Below, in pieces: positions 35,101-45,688 of a stretch of 64,000 nucleotides of DNA. Below the pieces are notes generated by a model. The model worked only from the letters and a program-made list of their open reading frames with translations, was not told where the DNA came from and did not search any database. The number at the start of each line of letters is the position of its first letter. Within the stretch, counting starts at the first letter, position 1. Source of the stretch: Endomychus coccineus (Eukaryota; Arthropoda; Insecta; Coleoptera; Endomychidae); assembly GCA_958510875.1 (NCBI GenBank), contig OY294070.1, positions 12,763,631 through 12,827,630 on the forward strand, written 5' to 3'. Both the position numbers and the translations under genes were made by a program.

Positions 35101-37167
35101 AATCTTCACCAATTATAACTAAAAAAAAAATTTTTTAGCGCACAGAACAGTTTGCTATGAGTAGAAAATGGTTAAAAAAAAAAGCTGTTTTCTGTATGAT
35201 AAACGGTTCCAGAGATATTCGCAAAAAACTAAATTTTTTTTCAATTTCAACACCCGTATCTCGAAAACGAAGCCTTCTACGACATATGTTTATAGGAACT
35301 TTTCTCCTTAAAAACATCTGTTCTATATCATGTTGGAGTTTGTCTACAAAAAACTGACTCACCCTGTATTAGCATTTTAATTGATTACATTTTAAATTAA
35401 ATTAAAACAAAACTGTCGTCATGTATTACTATACAAACTGTAGGCAAAATTTGAAATATGTTCCTCCAATTTGAAGAGGCAACATTTTTTAACAAAAATG
35501 TTGCCTTATTCTTGGTTTTTAGTTTCCTACGAAATATACCGGGTGTCCCAGTATACATGTTCCAATGGATTATCTGTCATTTCAAAATATAAAAATTAGA
35601 AAATTTTATGATCTCCAATTCGTTCAAGGAACCTTCAACTGAGAAACACAAAAATTGAAAGTCACTTCCGGTTTGACCGGAAGTGACTCAACATTTTTTA
35701 TTTCAAATAGCACTCTGTATATTTTTTGCAATTTTTGATTTCTACTCAAAATTATCTTTCCAACGATGTATCACTATCAAAGTTACAAACAAATGTATTC
35801 AAATGTTTCCATGGCACACTAAGGTTTTCATTTAATTATTAATTCTTCCAGTTCTACTACAATTCTATTAATTTGAAATTTGACGTTCTCTCCATCATCT
35901 CGAATGCAAAATTGTTCATGAATTATCAATTATTATTGAAGTCAAAATCAAGATTACACAAAATATCGTAGCCTACTGCAATTCTTTCAATTTGAAATTT
36001 CATTTGACGTTTTCTCCATCAAAACAAATGTAAAATACAAAGTGTGATACATCGTTGGAAAGATAATTTTGAGTAGAAATCAAAAATTGCAAAAAACATA
36101 CAGGGTGCTATTTGAAATAAAAAAGTCAGAGTCACTTCCGGTCAAACCGGAAGTGACTTTCAATTTTTGTTTTTCTCAGTTGAAGGTTCCTTGAACGAAT
36201 TCGAGATCATGAAATTTTCAAATTTTTATCTTTTGAAATGGCTGAGATAATCCATTGGAACAGGTATACTGGGACACCGGGTATACATGTTATTTCATTT
36301 ATCCTGGAACTCGAGTGATCGAAGAAGCAGTTTATTATAATTCTATGTAAAACTAACCTACCACATGGTTTCCACTCAAATAAAGTAGATGGTAAGGCTC
36401 ATTTTCAAATAACTGTTTGCATTCTAATATCTCGTTCACGGTAGGTTGAACACCACTACCGATCAATCCCAATACATTGTTCCAAGGTTGATACAAAGGA
36501 TTGTCTCTATTCTTCATTGTATCAAGTTGCCCTTGAACATATCTGAATATAGGTCGATTATGCATTAACCTCCCTTGCAGAATAGATCTGTTAAATTCAA
36601 CTCTCTGTTGTAAATTCCAAAAATGTGTAGTTAATATTTGTTTTGGAAAAAGATACATAAGTGGGATCAACAGATAGGTTGCAAATGGTAAGGTAGATAA
36701 TATCAAAATAGGTAGTAACTTTTTCATATCTTTGGGCATTTGATTGTAAAGTTCTATTTCTTTCCTTGTTAAATTAGTAAATGACTTTCCTTCGGTGTTA
36801 AGAATCCGAATTATATTATAATAACCCCTAACATCTCGAAGGAAATCTTTGGTACCGTTTACAAAAACTCTATAGAGTCCCAATGCATCTGGGAATCGCA
36901 TGGCTAAAATTTTATCATAGTCCTTCAAGTACAGTAAATATCTATCGACAACAAAAAACCTTAGCTTCCTTATATTTTCTTTCTGGTTATATTTATATAA
37001 TGCTTTCCTGTGATCATATCTTGAAGGTGTGTACCTAAAATACACAAAAATTATATTTAACAAGGCTGCATAACCCTCACATTGTAAAATCATTACCCAT
37101 TTAATGGAGATTTACATTGACAATTCAATAGTCTTTGAAATAACTTTGACGAATTAAAAAACAACAT
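32180..37167 (-). CDS. LETMD1: LETM1 domain-containing protein 1 (LETMD1)-like, complete
   Basis: Exons in coding order: 37167-37097, 37034-36362, 33643-33478, 32352-32180; all borders are GT-AG and the joined frame gives 360 residues. The true start is upstream of the long frame: [16 protein letters not shown] is a plausible mitochondrial presequence joined through a 62-nt intron. A membrane segment (about residues 130-152) is followed by [16 protein letters not shown], very close to LLMYLFPRQLLIRHFW of vertebrate LETMD1. The C-terminal [10 protein letters not shown]...RRRRL...[10 protein letters not shown]...CCFIRG and WLTKWV segments also match the family. LETM1-type proteins sit in the mitochondrial inner membrane, and the domain has been linked to ribosome binding. 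Intron 2 holds two palindromic elements. Confidence 0.92.
32650..32781. repeat. Long imperfect hairpin in LETMD1 intron 3
   Basis: TGGCTATTATTCACGTGGAT is matched in reverse by ATCCAAGTGAATAATAGCCA. Pairing extends outwards to TAGTATATTATTC/GAATACTATA and inwards to GTTTACGGCAC/GTGTCGTAAA, around a GC-rich loop (GAGCCGCAGGCGA). Confidence 0.8.
34407..35368. mobile_element. Near-complete palindromic transposon in LETMD1 intron 2
   Basis: The ends TACAGGCTGAGTCAGTTTTT and the reversed CTGACTCACCCTGTA are compatible with a TA duplication. Arms of about 450 bp face each other almost to the centre (34870-34915). A truncated relative lies at 41785-42172. No transposase is encoded. Confidence 0.82.
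35535..36286. mobile_element. Palindromic MITE with GTGTCCCAGTATAC ends and CCGGAAGTGAC hairpins
   Basis: Terminal repeats contain GGGTGTCCCAGTATAC (left) and GTATACTGGGACACCGGG (right). Arms of about 350 bp are inverted copies. Each arm contains a perfect small hairpin (GTCACTTCCGG...CCGGAAGTGAC) at about 35661-35687 and 36131-36157. It lies in LETMD1 intron 2. Confidence 0.82.
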
Positions 37168-37613
37168 TTTAACAATGGTTTAAAACAGGTGACGTTATTA
37201 TTATAGTATTATAGTCACTGGTTTCTTGATAATTATAAAATATAGGTTACTATTATTGCAATTGTCTAGCAGCTCAATCAAGTAAAATGACACACGATAG
37301 TTGTGACGTTACAATAATTAGCCAATGTTTTGAAAATTTTCAATACAACAATATTATTATTTGAGAGTTTCCTCGTCTACTAATGCAATATCAAATTATA
37401 TTTTTGTACGATCTTATCGTATTGAAATATGAAAACATTTTTGACTTTTCACCATAGAAATCTAATAGCATAGAATCTTAGGTCTGTTATCTTTTTTAAT
37501 AGATCTATGCGTTTTTGTCATGGTTTATATAAAGCACTAGATAAGAGTTCCTTAGTTTACAGGTCCTCAGCACTTTATAATGTAAGATCTATGAGATTCA
37601 AGTAAGTTCGTAG

Positions 37614-38668
37614 CATAGATAACTCTTGGTCACGGTCGTATACACAGGTCTGGAAACTCTATGGTTGACTTGAGTCGCTTACGAATCGTGAAACTCGTAG
37701 TCCCTCGCTCAGACAAGAGAGGGGGTAAAAGATTTCTTTCCGGAAACGCAAGCAGTGTTACTAATGCCCATTTGCACCATTTAAGCATAGCTTAAAATTG
37801 TCGAAATGTTAACTTTGAACCTTTTAAAAGGTCGTGATAGCCCCAAACTGGGTCGAAAACTGTTTTGAATTGGTTAATTTTCGATAAATCGAATGACGTT
37901 CACGTGAGGAGCGCGTAGATCGCGAGATAGAAAAGTGCAAATTTACGGTACATTTAACGTCTTAACGAGGACTTTTCGCATGCGGTTTTCGTTCCATGTC
38001 GTTAGTTTATGAACGGGGCCAACTAAATAGCATAGTCTCGGGCCCCAAAATGTCGATTAAATATGAAAATTCAATTAAAGCTCAGCTGTCAGTTACTAGC
38101 GTCTGACGTGCGATGTACCAAAGGGAATTTTCTAGCTACTAAATATACTCAAAGCGGGTAAAAGCTAGCGGCTATAGCCGAAAACACTTTATTACAACTG
38201 GCTCCGGCCGCACGGAGCATAAAACTGCCCCGAATTAACAAGATCGAGGTAAAATTTATGAACTCTAACTGACGCGTAGCGAGCTCCTCGAGGCATATGT
38301 CAAAATGACGTTCGTAGCTAATTACATAGGACTTCTTTTGTTCATGCAATTGTGTTTGTATACAATTGGAACCTTCTAATTTCGATAGGCCACGTGAAAA
38401 TCCCGGAGCCGGAAGCGCTATCGAGATCTGAACGTTAAAACTTTCGTATAAAATTGTGTTTACAAGTCAACTGACACTTGTCACAGAATACTCTGCATAG
38501 AGATCAAGATGATACTCTTACGTGACGCCTTTTATGATTCCCCTACGTGGCGTCTTTTGGTACTACGCGAAATTTGACGCGTAAGGGACTCCCTGCTCAC
38601 ATAGGAAACAACTTCGAGTTTCCAGACCTGTGTATACGACCGTGTTCTCGGTAGTAGAGTTATCTATG
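37614..38668. mobile_element. 1055-bp transposon with 8-bp duplication, enclosing shared core copy 3
   Basis: The ends begin CATAGATAACTCT (left) and CATAGATAACTCTACTACCG (right, reversed). They continue into a CACGGTCGTATACACAGGTC repeat on both sides. Flanking duplication GTTCGTAG is perfect (37606-37613 and 38669-38676), fitting hAT or P-type integration. The inside carries a reversed copy of the core seen at 6.8, 23.4 and 63 kb. It sits in the divergent LETMD1/RpL14 promoter interval. Confidence 0.88.
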
Positions 38669-39170
38669 GTTCGTAGGTAGTTTCCTACTTGGCATTTAGC
38701 AGTTTTTTGTACCAATTTAGTTTTCCATTTTTGATTAATTCAATAATCTAACAGGTTTTTGTGGATTCAAATGTTAATTACGTATATCGTATATTCAGCA
38801 TTGCAAATGGTGGTTCAGTTTTCTACAGAATTCATAATAATTAATTACCAATACCTTTGAATATACTGTACATATATTCGAAGGTACAAAGCACATAATA
38901 TGTGGTTTCTCTGAAGTACGCAACTGGATGAAGTCTTTATTGGAATTGGAAGATATCCCATTTTTTCTATTTAAAACAAGAAATGTACAAATAACGCGTG
39001 ATTTTCTGACGTATAAACTCAGTCATTCCGCAATTCAAACATCTGAAGATGTGATATGAATAAATAGAAAAAATATTCGTAATAGTTTTTCATTTGACTA
39101 GACCTGGCTTATATCCTGTCAAGTGTCAAACTATAATTTCCGGTAGACGATAAACTTCGACAATCTCCAT

Positions 39171-39193
39171 CACTCTTTTCTATTTCTGCAGGC
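39171..39193 (+). promoter_or_regulatory. Possible TCT-type initiator and short leader of RpL14
   Basis: A pyrimidine tract CACTCTTTTCTATTTCTGC ends just before the ATG at 39194. Insect ribosomal protein genes typically start at a C in such a tract. The exact start is inferred, not seen. Confidence 0.4.
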
Positions 39194-42100
39194 ATGGTAA
39201 GCAACTACGTTAAAGGAATTTGATCGTATTTATAGTCCAACAGAAATTATTAGTCAGTATAAGTAACTTGAATTGATTTTTTCAATCATTTTCAATTCGG
39301 AGTTATTAGTTTTATGGTTAAGAACAAGTTTGATGTTAATTTAGGTTATACATGAGCATGAGCATGTTTCTGATACTTACTTCTTTCTTTGCAGCCTTTC
39401 AGGAGGTTTGTAGAAACAGGCCGTGTGGCCGTCGTTTCAGAAGGTCCTCATAAAGGAAAATTAATTAGCATTGTAAATGTGATTGACCAGACTAGGGTAA
39501 GTAAATCTATAATAATATTACGTTAACCTATTAAATTGATTTATTTGTTGGTAACATAAGTTGATTTCCGAATGCATGCATTTTTCATTTGTTTGTGCGA
39601 ACTGAATTAGGTATTTGTTAATGTGAAATAAGTACCTGATATTTCAAAAGGAATAATAATGATTTGACATGATGAACCAACATTAGATAGGAATTGCCGG
39701 CTGATACACATATGAAGCTACTAATGTTCATCTGATTTGAATCATCTGATGATAGATTCCTGGTTGTGGAGAGTTTAATCTGATTTGAATTGTTTTTATT
39801 AAAGGTGCTTGTTGATGGCCCCAAAAGTAATGTACCTCGTGGACAACTCAGGTTAAATCAAATACATTTAACCAAATTCCGCATAAAGTTCCCCTTCTCC
39901 GCTTCAACCAGAGTTGTACGTAAAGCTTGGGAAGATGCAAAAGTTGATGAGGAATGGGGCAAATCCGTTTGGGCCACAAAAGTTGCATCCAAAGAAAAGG
40001 TAAGTGTTTGGAATAGCACATTTTTGAAGTTTTTATATTGATTGAAATCTACAGATTCATTTATAAATTTGGAGATTAATAACTTGGTGGAAGTATTATA
40101 TTTTGTTGATCTTCAATCACATTTAGTTGGTAGGCATTGCATGATATCGTTTAGTGTTGAAAATATCAAAATCTTATTTCTGTAATTGTAACATTTTGAT
40201 AGTGTATCTATTACGCTATCTATTTGAATAAATCATCTGGTTTGCTAGTTGAGAGTTTCAAATCGGTTTTGAATCTTCAGACATCTGAAACTGACTGAAA
40301 AAAATTTGCTTTAAATTTTTTTGAAATGTAACGATGATTATTTTTCCGTCCCAAATATCGACCAATAGAATTGCACCATTCGACGTCACGTGGTACAACC
40401 TACATGGAATTATACTGAATATTTTTTGAATATTTTCTCTGGTAGTTGCTATATATAAAACTTCAAACTGACAGGTTGAATTCTGTCCACCATCGATAAA
40501 AAAGTCAAAGGAAATGTTCATTTGGGACGGAAAAATAATCCTCCGAATACCACACGAGCTTCAAAATTATCTGGCATTTCCCTCAAGGTTCCCTGCAAAC
40601 AAATAAAGTCGTCAAGTTTTTCAGGAAAAATCACTCGCGCTTTGCGCTCGTGATTTTTTAACCTGAAAAACTTGACTCCTTCATTTGTTTGCAACGAACC
40701 TATCTGGAAATACCCGATAATTTTGAAGCTCTTGTGGTATTATATATGAGAATTTCACACCGACAATTTTCGACCAATGAAATACTTTTATTTTGACTTG
40801 TTGCCATGCCTACGAAAAAATTTCAGCAGATATTTTTTCTTTTAAAGTAGAGATGCAAAATTATAGTGGATATTTTTTGACATTTAACAAATGAGTTTGA
40901 AAGTGATACAATACATAACAAAACAACCGTTCACAAAAATAAATTAAATATTTAAATTTATTCGATTTATTATTAAAATCTATTTTATTTAATTTCATAA
41001 CATTTAAATGTAAATATGTTAGTTTGGAATGAGACATTTTCATGTGACTTAATTCGTCGTAACATGAACAAGTCTCATAATTTTTAAAACAACTTGTTAC
41101 AATATAATCTGAGACATTTGATTTTGTACAAAATATAGAGAAAGTACAATAATGACATTTGTCATGGTTTCTGTCAGTGTCAAACAAAGTAGTTTATAAA
41201 ACTGAGGTAAAACTTGTTGCAAATCATTATCTATCATATATTTTATCATATCGGCGTGACTGTCGTACTGGCCTAAAATATCTTTATCCCAGTATACAAC
41301 GCATAATTCATTGTGCAGCGCTATTTTGTCAAAAAAATTATATTTTAGAACTAAGTTATCTGAAAGTGTATTGAGAAACTCTTTTGAAAAAGAGTCGAAA
41401 AACTTCAATTCATGTAAATCGGAAAATCGAATCTCAATTTGACCTTTAATAGTATCTATAATTTCTTAAAAAAGTTGTTTATAATGTAGTTTCTTGTCTA
41501 CCAAATTATATGTTTTCCTCCTTTTCGCAGGAGGTGTCTCATCAGTTGAAAAATTTTCAAATAAAATATTAAAATGAAATTCTGTATTACGGAAACTTGA
41601 AATTTTATCACTGAGATGATTCAAACGATCTCTTGAATAAATTATATCAGTGAATTTATGATGTAAAATTTAAAAAATAAGATCAGTTTGTTCAAATATT
41701 AATTTAAAAGTATCAAGAAAAAACAAAAATCCTTCATTTTCTAAATAAGATTTTAAACAAACAGCAGCAGCATTTAATGAAACCTGATTTTCTCGAAAAC
41801 GGTCAACTTTAGAGCTTATAACTAGAGGTACCTTTTTTGTGTAGAAAACATTGGCGGTTCAAACGGTTGTCTCAAAACCGTACTTTTTCCAGTGGCGTAG
41901 AACTTGGGGAGGAAAACACCCACTACCACTTCAAAATCTTCACCAACGATGACTAAAAAAAAATTTTTTTATCGCACAGAACATAGCTCACTATGAGTAG
42001 AAAATGCTCAAAAACGGTTCCGAAGATATTCGCGGAATTTTTTTAAATTTCAACACCCGTATCTCAAAAACTAAGCGTCTGTGCATATATGTTAATAGGA

Positions 42101-44473
42101 ACTTTTTTCTTAAAATAAAATTATCTATTGACTGTTGAAGTTCTGCTACTAAAACCTGGGACACCCTGTATCTATTTAAAATAATTTAACACAACTAGGT
42201 AGGTGGATCAAAAGATATTTGAATTTTATTGTAAATCAGTTGCCAAAAGAAAACCATTGGTTAAAAACAAATAATTCCACCAATTTTAGTAAATAAAATG
42301 TAATTCAATAACATGTAATAAACCATATTTAATCCACTTTTAACAATTTTGCACAACTAAAGTGGGTGGATCAAAAATTACAAAAGTCCATAAACTGCCT
42401 CCATACGCTTGTCCTTGATTTTTTTGTATTTTCTGGAATTATGTGTTAAATTTCTGATTTCTGAAGGATTTTCAATTCCGTGGCGAAACAGTATAAATTA
42501 TAACCGTACACAATTTAAGCACGAAAACAAGTTTTTTTGATGTTTGGACTCGCATACATCAAACTCTCTAAATCCTATAAATAAATTATGGCATTCCTTA
42601 GTAATGTCTCATATTTTCATGACAAAATGTCAAATAATATCACATTGAAAGTATTTTAAACAAATTTTTCTTCGTTGTGAAATTCTCTTTTTTTGTTTGT
42701 CATTTTGAAAAGCTGAATATAGAAAACAATGATAAGTAAGAAATAATCACCCCTATCTTTTAAAAGTATTATTCTAGCTACCAAGTAGCCATCGTCAGAG
42801 TAAACTAAATTATAAATCAAAATGTGCTTGTTTAAATACTATTTGGGGATAATAATGTAAACAATGGGTTATCCTCAGCTGGAGATGAATCGGAATTCAA
42901 TAAATGAGCTTCTTTGTTTCTACATTTCCATCCCTTATAAATTACCTAAATATTTGTTCCTGTGGTGTTTTAAAAGTGATAAACTTTCTTGAGAAATGGT
43001 GTGAGTTATATTCAAATTATGTTAGGTCCATGCTGATTTTTCACTATTACTCTTACTTTATATGGACACAATGTTCTCTATAATGAGTAAAATGTTTCTA
43101 AGCGAACTTTAAGTTTCCTTGAAATCAAACTTGAATCAAATACATTTTCATTCCAAAATTGGGAGATTTAAGAAAGTCTTTCGTGATTGTTTTTTACTTT
43201 GATGAATTTTTGTATTATTACTTGAGATTATTAGTGATACTTTAGGACTGTTTATTTTGATAAGAAATTTATTGTAAATGGTTTGCTGTGAATAAATAAA
43301 TATTTATTTTAAATACAGCCACCAATTATTAAGAAAGTTTATCACTTTTAAAACATAACTCTGATGATGACTACTTGGTGCTGAAAGGTTCTTGGTACTT
43401 GAATAGTATTTTTAGTGTATAAGGGTGATTATTTCGTACTTATGTGAAACACATTTAGTGTATTATGGAAAACAATGTTAGGTCCTTATATGAAGAATAT
43501 AAAATATATATCACTTAATCCAAAATTTTTCTTGTTTCTATAAATGTAAGAACCATAAATATTGAGTGGATACACCAAAAATAAAAAAACATTCATTTGT
43601 TTGAATAATTGTTATTTGCCTTACTATATAGATAATTACTTTATTTTTTTCAAATAGATCGTCTCATTGTGCAATATAAGTTGTATTTGCAGGTAAATTA
43701 GTTCACGTTAATTTAGTAATTGAGCATCTATGTTTAATATAAAAACATAAATAACATAAACATCTTACAGGAGATGGAAAAAGTTTTTTCATTTTGAGGA
43801 AAACACGATCACTTTAGACCAAATAACCTCAAAGGTGGGTGGTACTTTGAGAGCAACATTTTTTATTTTATAATAAAAGGAATAACCCTACAGTGAATTT
43901 AAAAAGAACCCAACCTGGTTTTTACCCTCAATTGAGAATAAACCCTTGTCACATCTAACTTTATATATGGAATATGATATAATGGCATCTAACACTGAAA
44001 ATCGATCCCCAATTTCTGCAACAGAAGCCTTTGCTGAAAACTAGTATAGGAATTCAATAGTGTTTGATATTTTGCTAGATTCCAGTCTTTATTGGTAATC
44101 AGATGGGATCTGCAGATTATATTTTTTTTATAACTTATGATGATACAATAGATAGGAATTGCCGTCTTACACATATATGAAGACAATCTTCTAACTGACT
44201 TATTATCCAGTAAAAAATTCTATAATCGATTCATTATTTCAAGGTAATGATTTTTTTTCCGTTTTACAGCGAGCGAAATTGACCGATTTTGACAGATTCA
44301 AACTGAGGAGAGCTCGATCCCGTAGAAACAAGATCCGTACCTTAGCGTACTACAACTTGCGTAAAGCTGCATCGAGGGATGGAACCTTGTATGGAAAGAA
44401 AAAAATGGCTAAGGGAGGTGATAAACCCAACCCCAAAAAGAAGCCCCAGAAGGAGGCTCCTAAGAAAAAATAA
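39194..44473 (+). CDS. RpL14: Large-subunit ribosomal protein L14 (eL14), four exons, complete
   Basis: Exons 39194-39196 (ATG alone), 39395-39496, 39805-39999 and 44270-44473 join in phase 0 into 167 residues. Exon 2 reads [20 protein letters not shown], the KOW-like start of eL14. Exon 3 contains [17 protein letters not shown] and [15 protein letters not shown]; exon 4 starts [15 protein letters not shown] and ends in a lysine-rich tail ([18 protein letters not shown]). The protein is part of the cytosolic 60S subunit. Splitting right after ATG is usual for ribosomal protein genes. Introns 2 and 3 carry candidate snoRNAs. Intron 3 (4.3 kb) also holds transposon remnants. Confidence 0.97.
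39659..39745 (+). ncRNA. Candidate box C/D snoRNA in RpL14 intron 2
   Basis: Box C ATGATGA at 39669-39675, D' CTGA at 39701-39704, a C'-like TATGAAG at 39711-39717 and D CTGA at 39732-39735; a terminal stem ATGATT/AATCAT (39659-39664 with 39740-39745) closes it. The guide before D', GGAATTGCCGG, can pair over 10 bp (one G-U) with CGGTAATTCC of the 18S rRNA 530 loop. The fifth base upstream of D' then falls on the U. The host gene, size (87 nt) and a second related copy in intron 3 support the call. The target is inference. Confidence 0.62.
40545..40744. repeat. Long hairpin with GC-rich tip in RpL14 intron 3
   Basis: AATACCACACGAGCTTCAAA on the left is matched in reverse by TTTGAAGCTCTTGTGGTATT. 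The stem continues through CAAGTTTTTCAGG/CCTGAAAAACTTG to AATCACTCGCGC/GCGCTCGTGATT around TTT. Confidence 0.8.
40861..41790 (-). pseudogene. hAT-type (ZMYM1-like) transposase remnant
   Basis: Minus-strand fragments, with stops between them: [80 protein letters not shown] and [20 protein letters not shown]. This is the general order of the C-terminal half of hAT transposases of the ZMYM1/TTF-zinc-finger group, but the expected ERSFS dimerisation motif is not intact. The 5' part is cut off by the repeat at 41785. It lies in RpL14 intron 3. Confidence 0.6.
41785..42172. mobile_element. Truncated relative of the 34407-35368 palindromic element
   Basis: TTTCTCGAAAACGGTCAACTTTAGAGCTTA and following bases (TTTTTGTGTAGAAAACATTGGCG) closely match the right arm of that element. 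It ends with a diverged ACACCCTGTATC terminus. Only one arm is present. Confidence 0.75.
42735..43445. repeat. Inverted repeat in RpL14 intron 3
   Basis: GAAATAATCACCCCTATC and ACCAAGTAGCCATCGTCAGAG near 42740-42800 are matched in reverse by the block from about 43360 (CTGATGATGACTACTTGGTG) to GGGTGATTATTTC near 43435. Arms are diverged. No coding frame. Confidence 0.65.
44130..44203 (+). ncRNA. Candidate box C/D snoRNA in RpL14 intron 3, related to the intron 2 copy
   Basis: Box C ATGATGA at 44137-44143, degenerate D' CTTA at 44166-44169, C'-like TATGAAG at 44176-44182 and D CTGA at 44195-44198; a short stem ATAA/TTAT closes it (44130-44133 with 44200-44203). The block AGATAGGAATTGCCG is shared with the intron 2 candidate in the same register relative to D', while the second guide (ACAATCTTCTAA) differs. 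Conservation limited to box C and one guide is what duplicated guide RNAs show. Confidence 0.55.
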
Positions 44474-44495
44474 TTTTAAAATGTGACTAAATATA

Positions 44496-44501
44496 AATAA
44501 A
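44496..44501 (+). promoter_or_regulatory. RpL14 polyadenylation signal
   Basis: AATAAA 22 nt after the RpL14 stop codon, within the usual distance for a short ribosomal-protein 3'UTR. Confidence 0.75.
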
Positions 44502-44739
44502 GTTTATAAAAAAGTTATTTGTTTTTTTTTATATTTAATCTGACTACAAGTTCGAAGACATCATTTTCACTCTGGAAAAGTAATTGATTAATCTCAAAAG
44601 TTTATTCTTGTTACTTCTGCAGCATTATGTGTGCAGTTTCTGACATATGCGATTAGTTTCGCTAGAAGTTGACGTTCTTATTCTTTAGGGAGATGAGGAA
44701 TTTGCTTAAAATGAATATTTCTTACAAAATTTATTAACA

Positions 44740-45257
44740 GGATCGCATAGCATCGAGGAGGTATATTTCCTACCAGGAGCTTCGATGTATGCAACACAAA
44801 ATACATGGGTGCGTATTATGTGTTGCATAGATATATGCTCCTAATAGGAAATGTACCTCCTCGCTCTTATGTGATCCTGGTAGGAATATGTAGAATTTCT
44901 CGAAATATCAATTTTCGAGAAATTTATATATTCCTACCAGGATCACATGAGAGCGAGGAGGTATATTTCCTACCAGGAGCTTCGATGTATGCAACACAAA
45001 ATACATGGGTGCGTATTATGTGTTGCATAGATATATGCTCTTAATGGGAAATATACCTCCTCGCTCTTATGTGATCCTGGTAGCAATATGTAAAATTTCT
45101 CGAAATATCAATTTTCGAGAAATTTATATTGATATTTCGAGAAATTTATATATTCCTACCAGGATCACATGAGAGCGAGGAGGTATATTTCCTACCAGGA
45201 GCTTCGATGTATGCAACACAAAATACACGGGTGTGTATTATGTGTTGCATAATTTAA
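44740..45257. repeat. Tandem array of palindromic units between RpL14 and aurA
   Basis: GCTTCGATGTATGCAACACA recurs three times with about 202 and 221 bp spacing. Within each unit, GAGGAGGTATATTTCCTACC faces a reversed copy (GGAAATGTACCTCCTCGCTC type). TTCTCGAAATATCAATTTTCGAGAA forms an inner palindrome, and ATGCAACACAAAATACA faces TATTATGTGTTGCAT. Short frames in it are products of the repeat. Confidence 0.88.
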
Positions 45258-45572
45258 AATGATTTTCTTCCAATTATTTTCTCGCGTAATTCTTATTAGC
45301 AGAATCATATGAAATCAATGTGTATTTTCTGTTGCATACTTACGGAGAGGTTTTTCTCACTTTTGAGAAATTAAAAACAGTAGGCAATAACCAGTAGCAG
45401 CGTAGTAAGAAACACAATACTGGGTATCTTGTGTCGTATACATTAATGTAGGCAACACAAAATACACTTCCATGTATTTTGTGTTTCAATCTTATGCGAT
45501 GTTTTTCTGACATTTTAGTACGAGGTGTACATTATTAAATTACAATACACATCTCTACATATAATTAAAATA

Positions 45573-45578
45573 TTTATT
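45573..45578 (-). promoter_or_regulatory. aurA polyadenylation signal
   Basis: AATAAA on the minus strand about 110 nt after the aurA stop codon. Confidence 0.6.
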
Positions 45579-45688
45579 GATCTTCCACAAACTAATGATG
45601 GCTTATCGTAATTGCATTTAATTTTACGCTCTAATAACAGTACATGCGTTAAAAACTTCGACATTATTCTATTCCACATGAATATCAC

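Noticed and set aside
36353..37093. Taking the ATG at 37093 as the LETMD1 start
   Set aside because: The first 19 codons are better read as a 62-nt intron (GTAATG...TTTTAG). An upstream ATG at 37167 gives a typical mitochondrial start and joins in frame.
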